A DNA stretch of 64,000 nt, taken from assembly GCA_001939145.1 (NCBI GenBank), contig LSRX01000349.1:494183-558182 (forward strand), given 5' to 3'. A program made the translations under genes and the position numbers. Each line of letters starts with the position of its first letter. Position 1 is the first letter of the stretch. Under the pieces are notes generated by a model. It made no database searches. It had not been told where the DNA came from and saw only the letters and a list, made by a program, of their open reading frames with translations. This document shows, piece after piece, positions 54,755 to 64,000 of this stretch. This DNA comes from Symbiodinium microadriaticum. Lineage: Eukaryota > Sar > Dinophyceae > Suessiales > Symbiodiniaceae.

Positions 54755-54945
54755 CAGGAGGAGGAGGAGGAGGAGGAGTAGTAATACCAGTTGTATTGGA
54801 AATAATAGTGATTAGAAGTAGTGGTAGTGGTAGTGGTAGCGGTAGCGGTAGCGGCAGCGGCAGTGGTAGTGGTAGTGGTAGTGGTAGGGGTGGTGGTGGT
54901 GGTAGTAGTAGTAGTAGTAGGAGGAGGAGGAGGAGGAGGAGCCCT
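54755..54945 (+). repeat. AGG/GTA/GGT/AGT trinucleotide field
   Basis: GGAGGA near 54757-54776, GTAGTG and GTAGCG hexamers at 54818-54890, GTA at 54900-54920 and GGA at 54920-54942. Gly/Ser frames here are artefacts. Confidence 0.85.
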
Positions 54946-56297
54946 CATCCGAGGTTGGGAATCGAAGGCTCGCCGTGCCCGAGGCGCATGCGCTTCAAGG
55001 GACCGAGCCAACTTCTGCTTGGGAGATCATGCGGAGCTCACATTCTGAGTCTGGGACGAGGCAGAGAAGCTTGGATGAACCAGTAGAAACCTAGGGTTTA
55101 GGGTATAGGGTTTAGGGTTTAGGGCCCCCCCAATTACCGTCGACTATACCCCAAATAACCACTATTAAGGACTAACAGGGCTCTACTAGAGAGCTCTTGA
55201 AGGCTCCTGGAAGTGTTCCTTGAAGATGGCCTCTCTGTTTCTTGAGTCAAGAGGGATTGGTGTCTGCGGAGACGTAACCTACCGCAAAATTTCGGTGAAG
55301 ACCCTGCTGTGCGTTTTCACTGTGTGCGAGATCCAGGCACTTGATTAAAGACGCCCTCCCAATTATTTGCAAGAGCAGAGTCAAAGAGTCCACCCTTTCT
55401 CGTCCCAGGCTTTCAAGGCTTTCAGTGTCCCCCATGCAGTTCAAAAAGCAACCCTCAACCCTAAACCCTAAACCTTAGAAAAGCAAAGCACCAAGGAAGA
55501 AGGACGGCCACCATGCCATAGACTTTCTCCTCCAGGCGTTGTTGAGTCGACAGCATGTCAAGTGCACCGGGGTTTAGTTTGCTACAGACAGATCGTCTTG
55601 CAAGACTCTGAGCTTTGAGTAGCTCGCCCCGCAGCAAGCAGCTCGGCGAATCTCGGCAAGTATGCCAGGCACACGCCAATCTTCCAGCATGCGCTTTCCG
55701 TTTGAAGGAAAGCTACAGGATGTCTCTGTCCCACATAACGACAGGGAATGCCGAGGTTCAGAGTTGTGGAATTGAGCCACAAGAAGCATTTGGGTTGATT
55801 GCCGCAGCTTGTTGGAGTATCGCTAGCCGTTAAACGGCTAACTGTGTTGACTTTCGCAGCACTAAAGCTGCATCCCTGTGCAGGAGCAGCAGTGTAGACG
55901 CCGCACCGTGAGAACTCCCCAACAGAGCAGAAGCTGAGCACAGCGTCGTCCTGGAAAGGGCGCTGACGCCTTATGGATATTGAAAGATTAGAAGGCGTGT
56001 GTGAGTTGCGAGAGCGTTAAGGCACACCATAGCCACTCCGGTGCACTGGGCTTCGCTTTGATGACAGGGCCTTCGGCGTCGGGCCAGCTAGCAGCTCCAG
56101 GTAAAGTCGGTTGGAGGACCATCGACTCCTTTCTCCTCACTCTCCTGGAAGCCGATAATAGTTTTTGAGGAGCAGTGAGAGGGTGCTTGAGAATGGTTGA
56201 ATACTGTTGTAACTGCAGACTGAGGTCGGGAGTAGTTCGGATCCATGCAGGGGTCTGCGGTGTAAATGCCAGCACGATGCCAGCTCAATCATGTTCA

Positions 56298-56727
56298 TGT
56301 TTCACTTCAAGAAAGCATGATGCAATCTGTGCCGCGAAAAATTGGCAAGCCTTCCCACAGCATGGCCAAGAAGTAGACGTATTCCAGCTGGCTGCCCCAT
56401 CGTTGATTCGAGAAGCTGGGCCGTACATCCTGTGTGTATTGTACGCATGCGTCTCAAGCTGCACTCAGCTCTTGCGGGTGCAGCATCAGGCCCTCTGGCG
56501 GAATAGAACCACTTCTCGGCCATGCAAGACAGTGGACAGCCGGTTCTCCGATCAAAGGCATTCCCTTCCTTTCGCCGCTTGCTGTCAGCGTGGCTGCTTC
56601 GGCGGTCTCATCGTTGTAGGCTCGGCGCAGCCGGTTGCCGTGCCGGTCCCGGCTGCAGATGGGGTCAGGTCCCCCTGCACCCTATAGACCCTAAACTGCC
56701 CATGACCGTCTCAGACTCCTCCTTGTG
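56298..56727 (+). repeat. Diverged 0.6-kb tandem duplication, unit 1
   Basis: Matching blocks with unit 2 in the same order are: TTCACTTC-AG, CATG-ATGCAATCT-GTGCC, GAAGTAGA-GT-TTC-AGCT, TGTGTG--TGTAC-C-TG, GCTGCAGATGG-GTCAG, and GTC-GACTCCTC near the end. The GC-rich sequence carries ORFs on both strands, none recognised. The duplicated block could be gene-derived. Confidence 0.6.
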
Positions 56728-56910
56728 AAAGCCTGGGGTGGCAGCTGATGCACCCCTGCTGCCCTGCAGTCTCTGCCTCCCAGTATGGCCTGCCACAAGC
56801 ATCGTTCTTCAACATGTGAAAAGGGAGGGTGGCCTCACCGGAAGCAACATGCGTCTGCTGCTTAATCACCGCACCTGCTAGCTCAACCAATTTCGAGATC
56901 TGGTTTTGCC

Positions 56911-57262
56911 GATTCACTTCTTGGATATATCATGCAATCTTGTGCCCTGCATGCCAGCATTCCCGCGAAGTAGATGTGTTCGAGCTAGCTTGCCCGTCCT
57001 TGGGCATTTTGTGTGCGCTGTGCACCTGTGCCTAGAGCTCTACTCAGCCTTCGCACCTGCCCGAGCGGGGCCGGTTCCCTGCTCTGCAATGCAGCCTACC
57101 TTATGGAGAACCGGTCTTCCGAGCAATGTCCGCCCGGCTTTTTTTGTGGCCCGTCGCTGTAGGCTTGGCGCAGTGGGTTGCCCTACATGTCCCGGTCCCA
57201 GCTGCAGATGGAGTCAGCCCTGCTTTCGCATGAGTACGTCAGATTCCTCTCTGTTCTCTGTG
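56911..57262 (+). repeat. Diverged 0.6-kb tandem duplication, unit 2
   Basis: Shows the same ordered blocks as 56298-56727 at an offset of about 610 bp, including GGCTTGGCGCAG near 57163 against GGCTCGGCGCAG near 56620. Confidence 0.6.
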
Positions 57263-57552
57263 AAAACATGAAAACATGGGGCTAGAGTTGTTTGGCCTTA
57301 GCAGCCACTAATTCCGATTCTTCAGAGGGTCAACGCCAGTCAGCGCCATGATGCCCCGTTCGGCGTACCAATTAGGTTCCAAGGCACCGCCGGCACATGA
57401 AGTGTTCTGAATATGTGCCCTAAACCCTAGAAAACCCTAGAAACCCTAAACCAAAGCCTTAGTTGAACTGAAGGTTCCGACGAATTGTCGAAACGCGGTG
57501 GAACCCGGAGGCTCAAGATAGTCCGGAGTCCTCAGGGCTCGAGACATGGCCC

Positions 57553-58032
57553 TTGGGGTCCTGGGCCCGAAATCACCAAACTGATAGCAGTGCTCGGGGA
57601 AGGAGTTCCCCACGTGCGCCCGTGTGTTCCGAACTGGCGCCCTTGGGCAAATCGAGGGTTGTAAGCTTTCGGTCAGGTAATGTGACGAGACAAGTTTGGG
57701 GCCTAGCTCTGGTGAAGGATTTCAGGAATAAAGGAATGAGGTTGGCCGGCAGTGACTCGCTTGTCGTGGTAGTCACTCCCATGCAGAAGTTCTGCGTTGC
57801 CCGCGTTTTGGGCGAACTTCGGCCACTGCCGCAGATGGGAGTTTCAGACATACGGGTCCCCCCTATGTTCTTGTTTATGAGGATCACCAAAGGGGGAGCT
57901 CCTCAGTTGAGAAGGTCGCAGATGGCAGGGAGCATGGTCAGCAAAGGTTTCCGGAAGGTCACAGCCAAGAGCCCTCCCGCTTGCTTCGCTAGGCAAGCCG
58001 ATGAAAGTCAGAACTTCTCCGAGGTGTCCTAG
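57553..58032 (+). CDS. Unassigned open frame (about 159 codons)
   Basis: The frame is open from a TTG at 57553; the first ATGs are internal. Segments such as VWGLALVKDFRNKGMRLAGS and FCVARVLGELRPLPQMGVSD look protein-like. The opposite strand is also partly open. No domain recognised. It might be an exon of an intron-containing gene or chance in GC-rich DNA. Confidence 0.2.
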   Translation: MGSWARNHQTDSSARGRSSPRAPVCSELAPLGKSRVVSFRSGNVTRQVWGLALVKDFRNKGMRLAGSDSLVVVVTPMQKFCVARVLGELRPLPQMGVSDIRVPPMFLFMRITKGGAPQLRRSQMAGSMVSKGFRKVTAKSPPACFARQADESQNFSEVS

Positions 58033-58439
58033 GACTCCAAAAGGAGGTGTTCTTGGAAACTCCTTCCTGGTAGGCATCACAGATTCCTGCCTTTGATCTG
58101 CAGACTTCCCCGGGAAGTCCGAAGCAAAGGAAGACTTCTACAGGGATCGAAGCCAAGGGTTTACATAGGCTTGAAAGGGGGCGGGCGCTCCTGCCTTCTT
58201 GATCCCAGCCGCCTAGCTTGTCCGGCTTGGAGCTACAGGTCCGGCAGCAAGACGCAGCTCAAGTTTCGCAGAAATGTTTCGCTGTGAAACCCCAGCGAAA
58301 GCGTGCCAATCTGGAGGGCATGATGCAGTAGCTCAATAGCACTTCTTTGCGTGTATCTCGCCTTTTCCCCCAGCAGAATGCCATATGTTTTCTGCCCGCG
58401 CATCGCCAACACCGTGAGCGGTCCGTAAGATTGAGGATT

Positions 58440-59800
58440 CACGCAGGCTTTTGGGGGGGTCGGCCTCCGACGTCTGAATAGAAACCTGCTTTTGCTAAGG
58501 GGCTCTCTGCTTCCAAGCTGCTGAGTGGGGACCTCGCCCCCTTAAGTGCGGCTCCGTTACTGCCTCGTCTTGATTTGTCTTCCGCCATGCAATGCCTGAG
58601 AAGCTCACGGGCATGTCGTCTTGCTAGCGTTGATGCAGGTTGCCATGTCTTCCGGCACATCGGTGCTTTGCAGATCCTGCGAGGTGCGCAAGCGCGCTTG
58701 CCAATTGAGAGAAACCTTTGTGCATCCTTACAGAACTGTGGGTTTTGTGGTTCACCCTGATGCAACAGCCTCTCAACTGCTTTCAAATCAGTTTTCCGTT
58801 GACTTTACCCAGTGTTGTCCTGCCGCAGGCATGGCAGGCAAGCGTATAGTTCTGCAAGCTTGCCAATCGGAGGCCTTGCGACAACCCAGATCTAGTAAAC
58901 TGCGAAGTTGCTGTGGGCGCCTTGTCCGATGTACCTCGTGCCTTCAAGTCTTCAGCTGCCTATGGATAGACCCACGGCTGCCCAGCAAACCGCGCAAATA
59001 GCTCAGCCTTGAAAGCAACTGGCGTCACCTTCACTCTCAAGCCAGCCGGCCCTGCCTGCGTTTTGAGTCAAGGTGACTCCGTGATTTGAGCGATGCTTGC
59101 TCAGCTGTACTTGGCCAGAGCTTTGGGGTTCGAAGTTCGTAGAGGCCCGGGCCTGTCGTTTGAGGATCGATCCAGCTTCCATCACTTGCCTTCGCGGGGG
59201 CGCCTGTCGCTGACATCTGTGGTCGGCAGATCTGGGGTATCAGAGCCCTCAGACTACCCATCCCCTTGCCGGAGACACATTCTACCCAAAAATGGCTGCA
59301 AGTGACTTGACCTATGCATCCGCATGTCAGTTCCCGCATCTGACATGGCAGCCGGTCATCAGCAAGAAACCTTACACCCTGCCTAATAAATTGACCTAGG
59401 CCCTAAAACCCGAAATAAACCCTTAGCTTAGTTTCCATGGAGGCCACGAATGTCCGACCGCAAGGCCAGAGGACCTAGATCCGGCTCGGGTTCACGCTTC
59501 AGGGCTTAGGGTTGGGAGGTTTACGACTTGAATTTAGGCACCGGCAGTCGCAATAGGCCGGAGGCAAAGGTACCCGGCATCAGCCCAGAAGCCAAGTGGC
59601 GATCTTCATCCATCCGCACTAACTCCTTCCAGCGAGCCGAAAACGCCGATGGCCGTGAGTGAGACGGAGTGGTTGAAAAGCCAAGGCGCAGCAGATTCCT
59701 CTTGATGTGACCCCGGCCATTTCGATATTTCGACTCGAGAATAGTCACCAGGATCTGCACTGACATCGACGCCGAAGCTTGGACCGAAATTCCTGGACTT
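58440..59800. other. GC-rich complex interval, no gene assigned
   Basis: Several overlapping ORFs on both strands (for example 58621-59001 plus, 59037-59339 minus), none recognised. Telomere-like units are rare here. Intron-containing genes are possible but cannot be resolved by eye. Confidence 0.35.
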
Positions 59801-59893
59801 ATCCATAGGCCCCTGAGAAGTTCCTTTTTGGGATTACCCTATAGGATTCTCAATATCCACCACAAAAGAGGAGCTACTTAGGGGCCTATGGGC
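59801..59893. mobile_element. Fold-back element family C, copy 5
   Basis: ATCCATAGGCCCCTGAGAAG and GCTACTTAGGGGCCTATGGG. The centre has ATTACCCTATAGGATTCTCA. A lone right end, CTTAGGGGCCTATAG, lies at 60841-60855. Confidence 0.75.
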
Positions 59894-60372
59894 ATCCCTA
59901 CACCAGCTGTTCAACTTGCGTCCCAGAGCCTCCTGCTTCCAAGTAGCGATAGGCACCGACGAGCATCGGGACGGTCGATGGAGGCAAAAAAGCTCCAAAT
60001 CCTAAGCTCTTTCGGTTTAGTCGCGTGCGGAAGATGAGATGCTAGAGGAGTTGATGCTCTCCCTGGCACCTTTCTAAGACTAAGCCCATAAAGCCAAGGC
60101 TGTGTTCGATCCAAGGCTGGGTTCAAGAACTCAGGTGATAAGCCAGGAAACCGTATGACTGCCTGCTGAAGCCCATGATCTGTCATGAAAAGTAATGCCC
60201 GCAAAGTAATGCCCACGAAGCTGGCATGCGCGCCAGTCTTACTTGACAGACGCCTTTCCACGTCCAAGAGACAGGGCCTTAGATTCCGGAATTTGCGGAA
60301 GCCTCTGCTCGCTCGGGAAGTCTATGCGTAAATGGTGCTGTTGCTTGCCCTTGAACCGTGCATACGCTTCCT

Positions 60373-60828
60373 TCATCTTCCGAACTGCTCCCAAAGTGCA
60401 CTTCCGGCATCGCATCGGCAGTTCTTGCTGCAGGTCGGGGGGTGCCGACACCCAGCCCCAGCCCCAACTTCTGCGCGACGACCCCGCCGGCACGTCACAT
60501 CGCCGAAGTTCGTAAACCCTCGCCGTGCAGTAGAAAATAAAGATGCTACCCGGGGCCGCGCCGGCAGTGTCGAGTATGCCAGAAGCTCATACACCCCTAA
60601 CCCCACTCCACCCTCGATGTGCATTGAACCATGATGCACGACGACGAGATGCACCACGAAGGTGGTGCCGCCGGGTATAGCTGTTTGGGGATGGGCTTCT
60701 AATCTAACCCTATAGACTCGAAATCCTGAGTTCAACAAGTCGCGCCAGAGCATGCTGTTGAGAAGCCGTGCATCCGGGGAGGAGCGGGCCCGGCATGAAT
60801 CTTGGGCCACTCCGGACTTCCCTCTCAC
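60373..60828 (-). CDS. Unassigned open frame (151 codons)
   Basis: Reverse-strand frame with a natural-looking middle (LLNSMLWRDLLNSGFRVYRV, AIPGGTTFVVHLVVVHHGSM, HIEGGVGLGVYELLAYSTLP) and an Arg-rich C-terminal part. GC-rich. Plus-strand frames also run through it. No family recognised. Possible exon. Confidence 0.25.
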   Translation of the reverse strand: MRGKSGVAQDSCRARSSPDARLLNSMLWRDLLNSGFRVYRVRLEAHPQTAIPGGTTFVVHLVVVHHGSMHIEGGVGLGVYELLAYSTLPARPRVASLFSTARRGFTNFGDVTCRRGRRAEVGAGAGCRHPPTCSKNCRCDAGSALWEQFGR

Positions 60829-60999
60829 GGCTCTGGGGGTCTTAGGGGCCTATAGCGCACCCAGCACGGCCTGAAGGGGTTCGCAGTTTTAGGGCCTGGA
60901 GCTTTCACGGCTTTCTCCATGGCAAAGTGCCAGCCATGTAGTGAGACTTGCCGCAAGAGCCGGAGGCGTCTCGGTGCAGAGTGCCTGGTGCAATCTTGC

Positions 61000-63550
61000 A
61001 ACAGATGCTCATCGTGTCAGAGGTGGATTGTGAGGTTCCCTCCTGTGCCATTCTTGCACCCGGCTTCAGGTACAACCTTTGAACTCTCCGTTGGCATCCA
61101 TAAGTGATGAAACTACACAGCTGTATGTTGCTGCTGAACCCTAACTTCACCTACCATAGACTAGAGCCTTCTTTTGTGTAGGCTTTCCGTATAAAAGCCC
61201 TATCATTGTTCTGGGAGGCTAAGGCAGACCCCTGTAGGGCTGGCTGGGCCTAGCAGCTTCCAAAGCTCAGCACTCCATGTGCTGCCAGCCCACAGGACAT
61301 TAGGGTTTGGGGTGACAGCACAGCGCAACTGTGAAATGCGCACCCATGTAGGCGAGGAAGGTGGCGCAAAGGCGTGACGGCGGCTTTTGACTCTGGGCTT
61401 GCCAGTTTCGGCTAGCTCCGGCTCCTGCAAGAGCTGTGCCAGGGGCACGAAAAAAGCCTGAAGTCTCCATGCAACCATCCAGAGCCTGGTGACCTTCCCG
61501 CCTTAGCCTCCAGCCCACAGACCTGAAATTCTTATAAGAGAAGCTCATCGTGCGAAGCCAAGGAAATCATCTGTTGCAGCCAAAAGCTGGCTGATGTTTA
61601 TCTGGCTCTTCCAGGCACTGTGCCCCCCCCCATCGCCAGACAAGCAACAGGCTGCTGCAGGCTGGGAGCTCGAGGAGAGACGGTTTAGGGTTTAGGGAAT
61701 CCGTCTTGCATTTGCGGTGTTGTGGGTTCATGGAGTCAGCATGTAGCACGGGGTCGCAAAAGTATGTCAAGGGTTGTTGCAAGGCACCAAAACCCTTGTC
61801 AGCAGATCGCCACAGTCGCAGGTGCACTTCAATGAGACAGGTCTTCCGACCCTCTTCCAGCACCTGCGCACTGCCCCAGGAAGATGAGCCGCACTTGAAC
61901 TGCGCACTCCGCAGCCTGCAGCCCTAAGACAATGCTGGTGTGGAGCTCCACAGGGCGCCGTTTGCCAAGATCGATTCTGGGGACTTCAACCCCTATCGAA
62001 ACAGCTCCGCTCGCTCTCGCGATGTCGGGCGAACGGAACGAGGCTGTGCTTGGACCAGAACTCTCTGACCCGGATGGCCATCCCACAGTGAGATGAAGTC
62101 GATTCGCAGGGATTAGGATGACCAAGGCTTAGGGATTTGCAGCTGCAGCTTGCGATGAATCCCTAACAGATGTCAGCGTTCTGGAATGCTGTGTGCAGAC
62201 AGCATGATGCACCTGCAACGTGATCCTTCCGAACAGGCCAATGCCAATGAGAAACCATGCATTCCATTGGAAGTTTGGGTGTGCTGAGTAAGCCTTCGTC
62301 CAGTCAGCCCTCAAACTCCAAAGCCCTAAAAGCCCTTAAACACTTAGTGCAATCTGGCCAACCCATGAAGTCCTAAGCGTCCGATGTCAAATCCGGAAGG
62401 CGTGAAGCCCCTCAGTTGCCTCGCGCCTTTTGCAAGCCCAGTTTCTGCTTACAAAGCTCTGGACTCGCCCCTGTGTGCTTTGAGCCCAGGACACTGGAGG
62501 TTGGTGGAGATCTTGATGTAGAGAGTGGGTTTAGGGTCTGAGGTTTTGTGGAGGCTTTCGGAAAATTTGTGGGCTTGACCTTCTGAATATTTACAGGGTT
62601 CGTAGAAGGAACTTGCACTCATGAGTTAAGCGCGAAGAGCTGAACTCCCTGGCTGTGGCCAACGAGCTGCACACTGAGCTCCGCCACCCTCACAACTCCT
62701 CCTTCCGACTTCTGCGTCTGAGTCCCAAAGTTTGGGAGGCTCGTGTAAGTTGCTCCCAAGTTCCAAAAGGATCCTTGTGAAGACCTCGCGAAGATCGGCT
62801 TCGTGTAGGTTGCTGTCCCGCTTTCCGGGTCGAGCCCTTTTGAGGTGAGCCGTCGGCGCTTCGTGACGCTGCACCGGTCCACCGCAGGTTTGGCAAAGAC
62901 TTGTCCCGAGTTCGCAGGAAGGTTCGGGTTGCAAGAAGCCGATTCCTGCTTCTAACACCCCTGGGCTCCCTTGGGCATTGGAGTTCTGCGACCTCGCTCA
63001 GGCGCGGCTTAGCTTATTGCAGCAGTTTATGCTGGAGGCGGAGACAGGGAAATGCAGACTCGTGAAGCCCATGAAAGTCCTTCTCTCCTCTCGACTATTG
63101 CCGTTCTCGTGCCTGTGAGATCGAAACTGACCCAGGGGCACAAGTTGCGAGTTCTCGCCTTCTTCGAAGAAGCGCGCACTTCGGCTCTGTTCATTTCTGC
63201 AGCAAGGCCAAGCCTACACATTGCTTCCTGGAGGGTGCAGCTCACGATCGGGGCTGTCAGCCACTGGCCTTTGGAAAGACTCCCTTGCAGTATGGTCCGC
63301 TCTCACCGTGACCGTCGGCACTTTCACGACAGAGGGTGTCTTGTTTCGGCAGAGGTCCGACCAAGCTTCAGTTGCGCAACACTCGGTCGTAAGGTCAGGC
63401 ATAGTCAAAGGTAAGAAGCTTCCCGCGATTCCCGTGCTGATGCACAGGCAGCTGCAATGCTGCATGAGTGCTTCAGATCGCTTCGTCTTTGCTTGTCAAG
63501 GTGTCCGTGTTTTCGCAGCCTCCACGATCGCCCTGCAGAGCTCGACAGAG
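61000..63550. other. Complex interval, no gene assigned
   Basis: Few telomere-like units (61684-61697, 62525-62537). Many short ORFs on both strands without recognisable domains. Confidence 0.35.
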
Positions 63551-63556
63551 AATGCA

Positions 63557-63598
63557 AGTGGCAGCTCGGCTGGTTCCGGAACTTGCCGAGCTGCCACT
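63557..63598. repeat. Near-perfect 42-nt hairpin
   Basis: Arms AGTGGCAGCTCGGC and GCCGAGCTGCCACT pair over 14 bp. The loop itself contains GTTCCGGAAC, a 10-bp palindrome, so only T71-T84 and one G-T pair interrupt continuous pairing. Confidence 0.85.
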
Positions 63599-64000
63599 GC
63601 GACCTGGATCTCTCCGGGTTTAGGGTGTATAAGGGTTTAGGGTCTCCGGGCATGTGTTGCTTGCATCTCCCCAGCTCGCACTTGCCGCAGCTGCTCTTGG
63701 CCAAGCTTGCCCAAAAGCGGCCAAGGCACCGGCGTGCCAAGGAGCACGTGCGTGGAGGCCCGGCAATACCAAGCCGGAACCCGGAAAGCTCTAACATCAA
63801 AGCTAAGGTTCTATACCAAAAGACAAGGCCGCAGATGAACTGATAGTCCATTCGACTGCCGGCTTCCCATAGTCTCGTAGAAAGCTTTCGGGTGAGTCGT
63901 GCAAGGGTGCTTTAGAGGGATGCGAAGATGCCCCGGTGATAACACTGCAGCCCTGCAAATCTTGGCAGCAGAATCCCCCCCATCTTGAGAGTGTGAGTGT

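Noticed and set aside
54715-55086. Gly/Ser-rich protein ORF
   Set aside because: Driven by GTAGTG/GGA/GGT trinucleotides and open in several frames.

Overview
The window reads as nuclear DNA of a dinoflagellate, most likely near a chromosome or scaffold end. Three things support this. (1) A complete dinoflagellate spliced-leader (DinoSL) sequence sits at 37015-37036, directly in front of an intronless reading frame. (2) The clearest intact gene, 21672-22586, encodes a ubiquitin-like domain plus ankyrin repeats, an architecture I associate with dinoflagellates such as Symbiodiniaceae. (3) The whole window is studded with degenerate TTTAGGG/CCCTAAA repeats, the plant-type telomere repeat also found in dinoflagellates, and base 1 opens with CCCTAAA in the orientation expected at a left chromosome end. 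There is no sign of prokaryotic operons, rRNA, tRNA or CRISPR. Three N positions (8105, 11632, 51245-51293) show it is an assembled draft.

Layout. 0-20 kb: dense telomere-like tracts on both strands, long microsatellites (7.7-8.4 kb, 11.3-12.05 kb, 15.4-15.7 kb, 18.6-18.8 kb), fold-back elements, and short GC-rich coding-like islands cut off by telomere-like repeats. 21.6-22.6 kb: the ankyrin gene, followed by about 480 bp of AT-rich DNA. 24-36 kb: telomere-like tracts, trinucleotide repeats and more fold-back elements. 36.9-38.3 kb: a fold-back element, a short telomere-like run, the DinoSL relic and two overlapping ORFs of a retrocopied gene. 38.5-54 kb: microsatellites, fold-back elements, a 57-bp minisatellite and more telomere-like tracts. 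55-64 kb: telomere-like repeats thin out, sequence complexity rises, there is a diverged 0.6-kb duplication, and several unassigned ORFs could be exons of unrecognised genes.

The gene-poor part is built from a small recurring kit. It contains at least five families of roughly 100-bp fold-back (MITE-like) elements, called A-E here, with 8, 5, 5, 2 and 2 copies. It also contains two short dispersed motifs, P (about 40 bp, around 11 copies, all in one orientation) and Q (about 38 bp, 3 copies), which usually lie beside telomere-like repeats. I cannot assign a pathway; the few genes do not form a functional cluster. The most informative observations are the DinoSL-tagged retrogene, the fold-back families, and motif P.
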